Part shown: in pieces, positions 6,278 to 9,185 of the stretch
How positions within the stretch are numbered: the first letter of the stretch is position 1
Layout: each line of letters opens with the position of its first letter
From: Deltaproteobacteria bacterium
GTDB lineage: Bacteria > Desulfobacterota_B > Binatia > UBA9968
DNA: 9,185 nt
Direction: 5' to 3'
Assembly: GCA_005879255.1 (NCBI GenBank)
Contig: VBKY01000400.1
Location: 1 to 9,185 of the forward strand
Made by a program: the position numbers and the translations under genes
Notes under the pieces: model-generated
What the model saw: only the letters and a program-made list of their open reading frames with translations
What the model was told of the DNA's origin: nothing
The model's database searches: none

Positions 6278-6985
6278 ATGTCCCGGAGTCTCATCCTCGC
6301 CTGGCTCGTTCATCTATATACCGCCCTCGGCACTGTAGTCGCTTTCTTCAGCCTTCTCTGCATTGAGCAAACGAATTTTCGAGAAGCGTTCTATCTGATG
6401 GCTTTGGCTGTCGTGATTGACGCCACGGACGGCATGCTGGCGAGAGCGGCCCGGGTAAAAGAATTGATTCCCTGGTTCGACGGCGAGCTGTTGGATGAAA
6501 TCGTCGACTATTTCAATTACGTCATCGTTCCTAGCCTGTTCTTGGTTCGGGCCAACGTTTTGCCGCCGCAAGACTCTCTTTGGCTTGCCGCGCTGCCGCT
6601 GCTCGCAAGCGCCTATGGCTTCTGCCAGCGAGAGGCCAAGACCGCCGACAATTTTTTTCTCGGCTTTCCGTCCTACTGGAATATCGTGGTCTTCTACTTA
6701 TACGTTCTCAAAACCCCTCTCTGGGTAAACGCGTTTCTGATTATCGCGTTGGCGATCTTGGTGTTTGTCCCGATTAAATATGTCTACCCGAGTCGTAGTC
6801 CGCGCTTTCGCTCCCAAATCAATGTCTTGGGAGCGCTCTGGGGCGGCGCGGTGCTTTATCTTATTTACCAGCTGCCGAACCCATCTCGCGTTCTCTTGTT
6901 TGCCTCTCTGCTATTTCCAGCCTACTATACGGCGCTATCGCTTTGGCTCGAATATCACCGAGCGATGTCCTCTGCGAAAGGGTAA
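6278..6985 (+). CDS. pcs: Phosphatidylcholine synthase (CDP-alcohol phosphatidyltransferase family)
   Basis: The 235-residue integral membrane protein has about eight hydrophobic segments. The signature of CDP-alcohol phosphotransferases is present: D48-x-x-D51-G52-x2-A55-R56, then G69-x3-D73-x3-D77. The gap of 12 residues between A-R and G is longer than the usual 8 and matches bacterial phosphatidylcholine synthases, as does the following V-D-Y-F-N-Y-V-I-V-P-S. Pcs joins choline to CDP-diacylglycerol in one step, giving phosphatidylcholine and CMP in the inner membrane (EC 2.7.8.24). Length fits the family (~235-260). ATG 6278 lies 9 nt after the upstream stop with only a weak ribosome site, suggesting translational coupling. 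The phosphatase gene starts 2 nt after its stop. A different CDP-alcohol transferase is the main alternative. Confidence 0.85.
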   Translation: MSRSLILAWLVHLYTALGTVVAFFSLLCIEQTNFREAFYLMALAVVIDATDGMLARAARVKELIPWFDGELLDEIVDYFNYVIVPSLFLVRANVLPPQDSLWLAALPLLASAYGFCQREAKTADNFFLGFPSYWNIVVFYLYVLKTPLWVNAFLIIALAILVFVPIKYVYPSRSPRFRSQINVLGALWGGAVLYLIYQLPNPSRVLLFASLLFPAYYTALSLWLEYHRAMSSAKG

Positions 6986-6987
6986 AG

Positions 6988-8433
6988 ATGCGAAGATCAT
7001 TGCGCGTTAGATTCATTTACTGGTCCCATGGAGCAATTCTTCTTTTCGTCGCGCTGTGGTTTTTCTCCTCTCCTTCGTTAAGCCAAACTCCAACTGTTGC
7101 CAGCCGCACGCCAAAGTACGTCTTTTTCTTCCTCTCCGATGGCGGCGGCATGGCCCAATTGGAAATCGCCCGCCACTACAGCAGCCAGATCCATAATGAA
7201 AGTTTCGCCATCGTCGACAAAATCATAAAAGAAGGCGTCATCGGCGTGATGACGACGCATGCGGCCGACGCTCTCTCGACTGACTCGGCAGCCGCCGCCA
7301 CCGCGCTCGCCGGCGGATGCAAGGCCAAAGTGGGAGCGCTCGGAGTTTGCGCCGATGGTACACCAAGCATTAGCGCCATGGAGTTGGCGCGCCGGCGCGG
7401 CATGCGCCTGGCGCTCGTCACCAACGCACCGATTTACGATGCCAGTCCCGCAGCTTTTGTCTGCCATGTTCCGAATCGTCGAGACTATGCCGCGATCGTC
7501 GATCGTTACCTCGATTTGGAACCGGATGTTCTGCTGGGCGGAGGTAAAGACCAATTTATGCCGAAGAACCGGCCGGGCAGCCGGCGCAATGATGAAATCG
7601 ACATGGTCGCGGCTTTCGAGAAGAAGGGATATCGCTACGTCGGTAACAAGCCGGAATTGGAAACGATATCGCGCGGCAAAGTGCTAGGCCTCTTCAGCCT
7701 TAGAGACATGAGCTTTGAGCTCGACCGCGACAAGAATAAAGAACCGTCGATTTACGACATGACACGCACGACTATCCGCCTGCTCCACGACCAAAATCCA
7801 CGCGGCTTTTTCGCCTTCATCGAATCGGAAAACATCGACACTGCTGGTCATCTTTCCGACATCGCCTCGGTCATCCACGATTATCGCGAATTCGACCGGG
7901 CAGTTGGATTGGCTTATGAGTTTTACCGAAAATATCCGCGCGACACTTTGATCATCGTGACCTCCGATCATGATACCGGCGGTCCGGGTTTTACCTTGGC
8001 GTTGAAAGATTTGACCAGCGCCAAGGGTGAGAACCAAGCGGTAGGGACCGAGGAAGATTTCAAAAAAATACAGACCATCGGGATCTCCTTGCAAAAAGCC
8101 TCGCAAATCCTCGGGCGCAGCCCCACCGGAGACGCCGTCGACAAACTGATGAACGAGCAGTTTCGCGGCTTCACGCTCGCGCCGGAGTTCAAAGAGGCGA
8201 TCGTCAAACGACAGCCGATTTCCCGCACGTTATTTTCGGATCCCACGGCTCAGGCGCTGGGTGCCATGATTGCCAACAACACTCAGGCTTACTGGCTAAC
8301 ATCGACGCATACGAACCAGCCCGTGCTGGTGGCCGCGCTCGGAGTTGGTGCGGAACGATTTAAAGGCTACTACGACAACGCTGATTTCGGTAAGACACTC
8401 AAAGCGCTCATCGAAGGCAAAAATCATCACTGA
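6988..8433 (+). CDS. PhoA-type alkaline phosphatase, exported
   Basis: The 481-residue phosphomonoesterase has a signal peptide (hydrophobic core about 16-29, likely cut near S-L-S-Q33). The alkaline phosphatase active site is complete. D51 lies in SDGGGM and nucleophile S100 in STDSAAAATA. D151 and S153 lie in DASPAA, with an Arg at 164/165. The set E279, D284, H288 lies in ESENIDTAGH, followed by D327-H328 in TSDHDTGG and H441 in STHTNQ. Three metal sites (two Zn, one Mg) are therefore expected. Ser at 153 replaces E. coli Thr155, as in animal enzymes. ATG 6988 is chosen because AAAGGG (6977-6982) lies 5 nt upstream and it starts the signal peptide cleanly; an upstream in-frame ATG at 6943 would overlap pcs. 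Being coupled to pcs, it may free choline from phosphocholine in the periplasm (inference). A general phosphate-scavenging role is the default. Confidence 0.9.
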   Translation: MRRSLRVRFIYWSHGAILLFVALWFFSSPSLSQTPTVASRTPKYVFFFLSDGGGMAQLEIARHYSSQIHNESFAIVDKIIKEGVIGVMTTHAADALSTDSAAAATALAGGCKAKVGALGVCADGTPSISAMELARRRGMRLALVTNAPIYDASPAAFVCHVPNRRDYAAIVDRYLDLEPDVLLGGGKDQFMPKNRPGSRRNDEIDMVAAFEKKGYRYVGNKPELETISRGKVLGLFSLRDMSFELDRDKNKEPSIYDMTRTTIRLLHDQNPRGFFAFIESENIDTAGHLSDIASVIHDYREFDRAVGLAYEFYRKYPRDTLIIVTSDHDTGGPGFTLALKDLTSAKGENQAVGTEEDFKKIQTIGISLQKASQILGRSPTGDAVDKLMNEQFRGFTLAPEFKEAIVKRQPISRTLFSDPTAQALGAMIANNTQAYWLTSTHTNQPVLVAALGVGAERFKGYYDNADFGKTLKALIEGKNHH

Positions 8434-8470
8434 ACTTCTCGGCGCGATCACCGCGGAGGCCGGTGAAAAC

Positions 8471-8575
8471 GGGACAGGCAACTTTTTCGCGACTGCTTTC
8501 TCGTGGCGGGCTGCTTTTGGTATTTCAAAAAGCTGCCTGTCCCCATGACCGGTGATTGAAAAAGTAGTCAGTCCC
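8471..8575. repeat. REP-like palindrome plus a degraded half copy
   Basis: The left arm GGGACAGGCAACTTTTT (8471-8487) and right arm AAAAAGCTGCCTGTCCC (8527-8543) are inverted and match at 16 of 17 positions across a 39-nt interior. A weaker third copy, AAAAAGTAGTCAGTCCC (8559-8575), matches the right arm at 13 of 17. The block sits between the convergent phosphatase and transporter genes. Palindromes with GGGACAGGC-type ends resemble dispersed extragenic repeats. It may serve both genes as a transcription end. Confidence 0.6.
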
Positions 8576-8601
8576 GCGTAGCGCCCTAGGTTTCTGCGGT
8601 G

Positions 8602-8619
8602 AGAACAAATTTGAGTTCT
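8602..8619. terminator. Weak hairpin between convergent genes
   Basis: AGAAC (8602-8606) pairs with GTTCT (8615-8619) around an 8-nt A/T-rich loop, 18 nt past the stop of the minus-strand transporter gene. The stem is only 5 bp and no long T run follows on the minus strand, so terminator function is doubtful. Confidence 0.2.
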
Positions 8620-8636
8620 TCGCGTCGTTCGGGTCT

Positions 8637-9185
8637 TTAACCAGCGACCGACACACCGAGGAGCCAACCTACGGAATAGGTGATAGCGGATGCCAACAGT
8701 CCGATACCGAGCATACGGACTCCGCTGACGAGCGGGCCACGCGCAGTGAAGATCGAAATCAGCGCACCGACGCCAAACAACGCGAGGCAACTCAACAGAC
8801 CGCTGGCCGTCCAGGCAGCAGTCCCCGAAGTGAATAAATAAGGTAATACGGGAACCAAAGCGCCAATAACGAAAGCCGCGAAAGAACTTCCCGCGGCAAT
8901 CCATGGCGAGCCTAGCTGAGAGGGATCGAGGCCCAGTTCTTCGCGCGCCAAGGTATCGATGGCAACTTTCGGATTCGCCACGATACGGCGCGCCAGCGTC
9001 CGCGCTTCGTCTTCCGGTATTCCTTTGGCTTGGTAAATGAGCGCGAGCTCTTCTTCCTCTTCTTTGGGCGACATCTCCAGTTCCTGCTTCTCCATCGCGA
9101 TCTGCTGTTCAAACAGTTCCCGTTGCGCCCGCATGGAAACATATTCACCGGCCGCCATCGAGAAGGAGCCCGCTAGAAGCCCAGC
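8637..9185 (-). CDS. VIT1/CCC1-family metal transporter, C-terminal part
   Basis: The frame is open to the right edge, so the N-terminus (first helix and part of the second) is outside the window; 182 residues are visible. They begin AGLLAGSFSMAAGEYVS, the conserved end of a transmembrane helix in this family. The Met at 9156-9158 is therefore internal, not the start. A cytosolic Glu/Met-rich helical segment follows (ELFEQQIAMEKQELEM ... EEEEELALIY), the metal-gathering domain of vacuolar iron transporter relatives. A G-I-P-E-D-E-A-R stretch comes next, then three more hydrophobic helices to the C-terminus. The family moves Fe(II) or Mn(II) out of the cytosol by proton antiport. Which metal is used cannot be read here. 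The gene converges on the alkaline phosphatase gene across 203 bp containing REP-like repeats. Confidence 0.88.
   Translation of the reverse strand, partial: AGLLAGSFSMAAGEYVSMRAQRELFEQQIAMEKQELEMSPKEEEEELALIYQAKGIPEDEARTLARRIVANPKVAIDTLAREELGLDPSQLGSPWIAAGSSFAAFVIGALVPVLPYLFTSGTAAWTASGLLSCLALFGVGALISIFTARGPLVSGVRMLGIGLLASAITYSVGWLLGVSVAG

Noticed and set aside
9156..9158. ATG at 9158 as the start of the transporter gene
   Set aside because: The frame continues upstream to the edge with residues typical of the family's second helix (AGLLAGSFS), so the gene is truncated by the window rather than starting here.

Overview
The window looks like chromosome from an uncultivated, probably soil or subsurface, Gram-negative bacterium. 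By eye, GC is a little above 50%. Strong GGAGG-type ribosome binding sites, signal peptides ending in A-Q/S-Q before T-P or I-P, and several kinds of palindromic intergenic repeat recall deltaproteobacteria-like lineages (Desulfobacterota/Binatota or similar). That placement is a judgement by eye; the window contains no marker gene that fixes it.

Layout. 1-284: hairpin-rich intergenic DNA. 285-1865 (-): a secreted beta-propeller (YVTN/YncE-like) protein. 1958-2329 (-): a small, unrecognised one-helix membrane protein with a GTG start and a textbook promoter at 2383-2411; it may share a transcript with the propeller gene. 2456-2640 (+): a probable remnant of a secreted-protein gene, broken by a frameshift. 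2677-2756: an 80-bp near-palindromic repeat. 2901-3134 (-): a short glutaredoxin-like gene whose frame is interrupted only by one TGA, exactly where the first cysteine of a C-G-P-C redox motif belongs. 3193-3234: a strong hairpin with a T run on the minus strand, just upstream of that gene's promoter. 3363-3478: a composite of repeat hairpins. 3651-5504 (+): an exported M28 metallopeptidase with PA and PDZ domains. 5660-8433 (+): a tight three-gene run of glutathione S-transferase-like protein, phosphatidylcholine synthase (pcs) and PhoA-type alkaline phosphatase. 8434-8636: a convergent intergenic region with REP-like palindromes. 8637-9185 (-): the C-terminal part of a VIT1/CCC1-family metal transporter that runs off the right edge.

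Main discovery candidate. The 77-residue product of 2901-3134 is best read as a selenoprotein with a U-G-P-C active site. The TGA is followed, 23 nt later, by the apical loop of an 8-bp hairpin with G as its first loop base, which fits the bacterial SECIS pattern. The gene has its own Shine-Dalgarno and promoter-like elements. A caller that treats TGA only as stop would miss it.

How the genes may work together. The last two genes of the 5660-8433 run suggest lipid head-group metabolism: Pcs condenses choline with CDP-diacylglycerol, and the exported phosphatase could release choline from phosphocholine. This link is inference from gene order. The selenoprotein stands alone as a single-gene unit between repeats.
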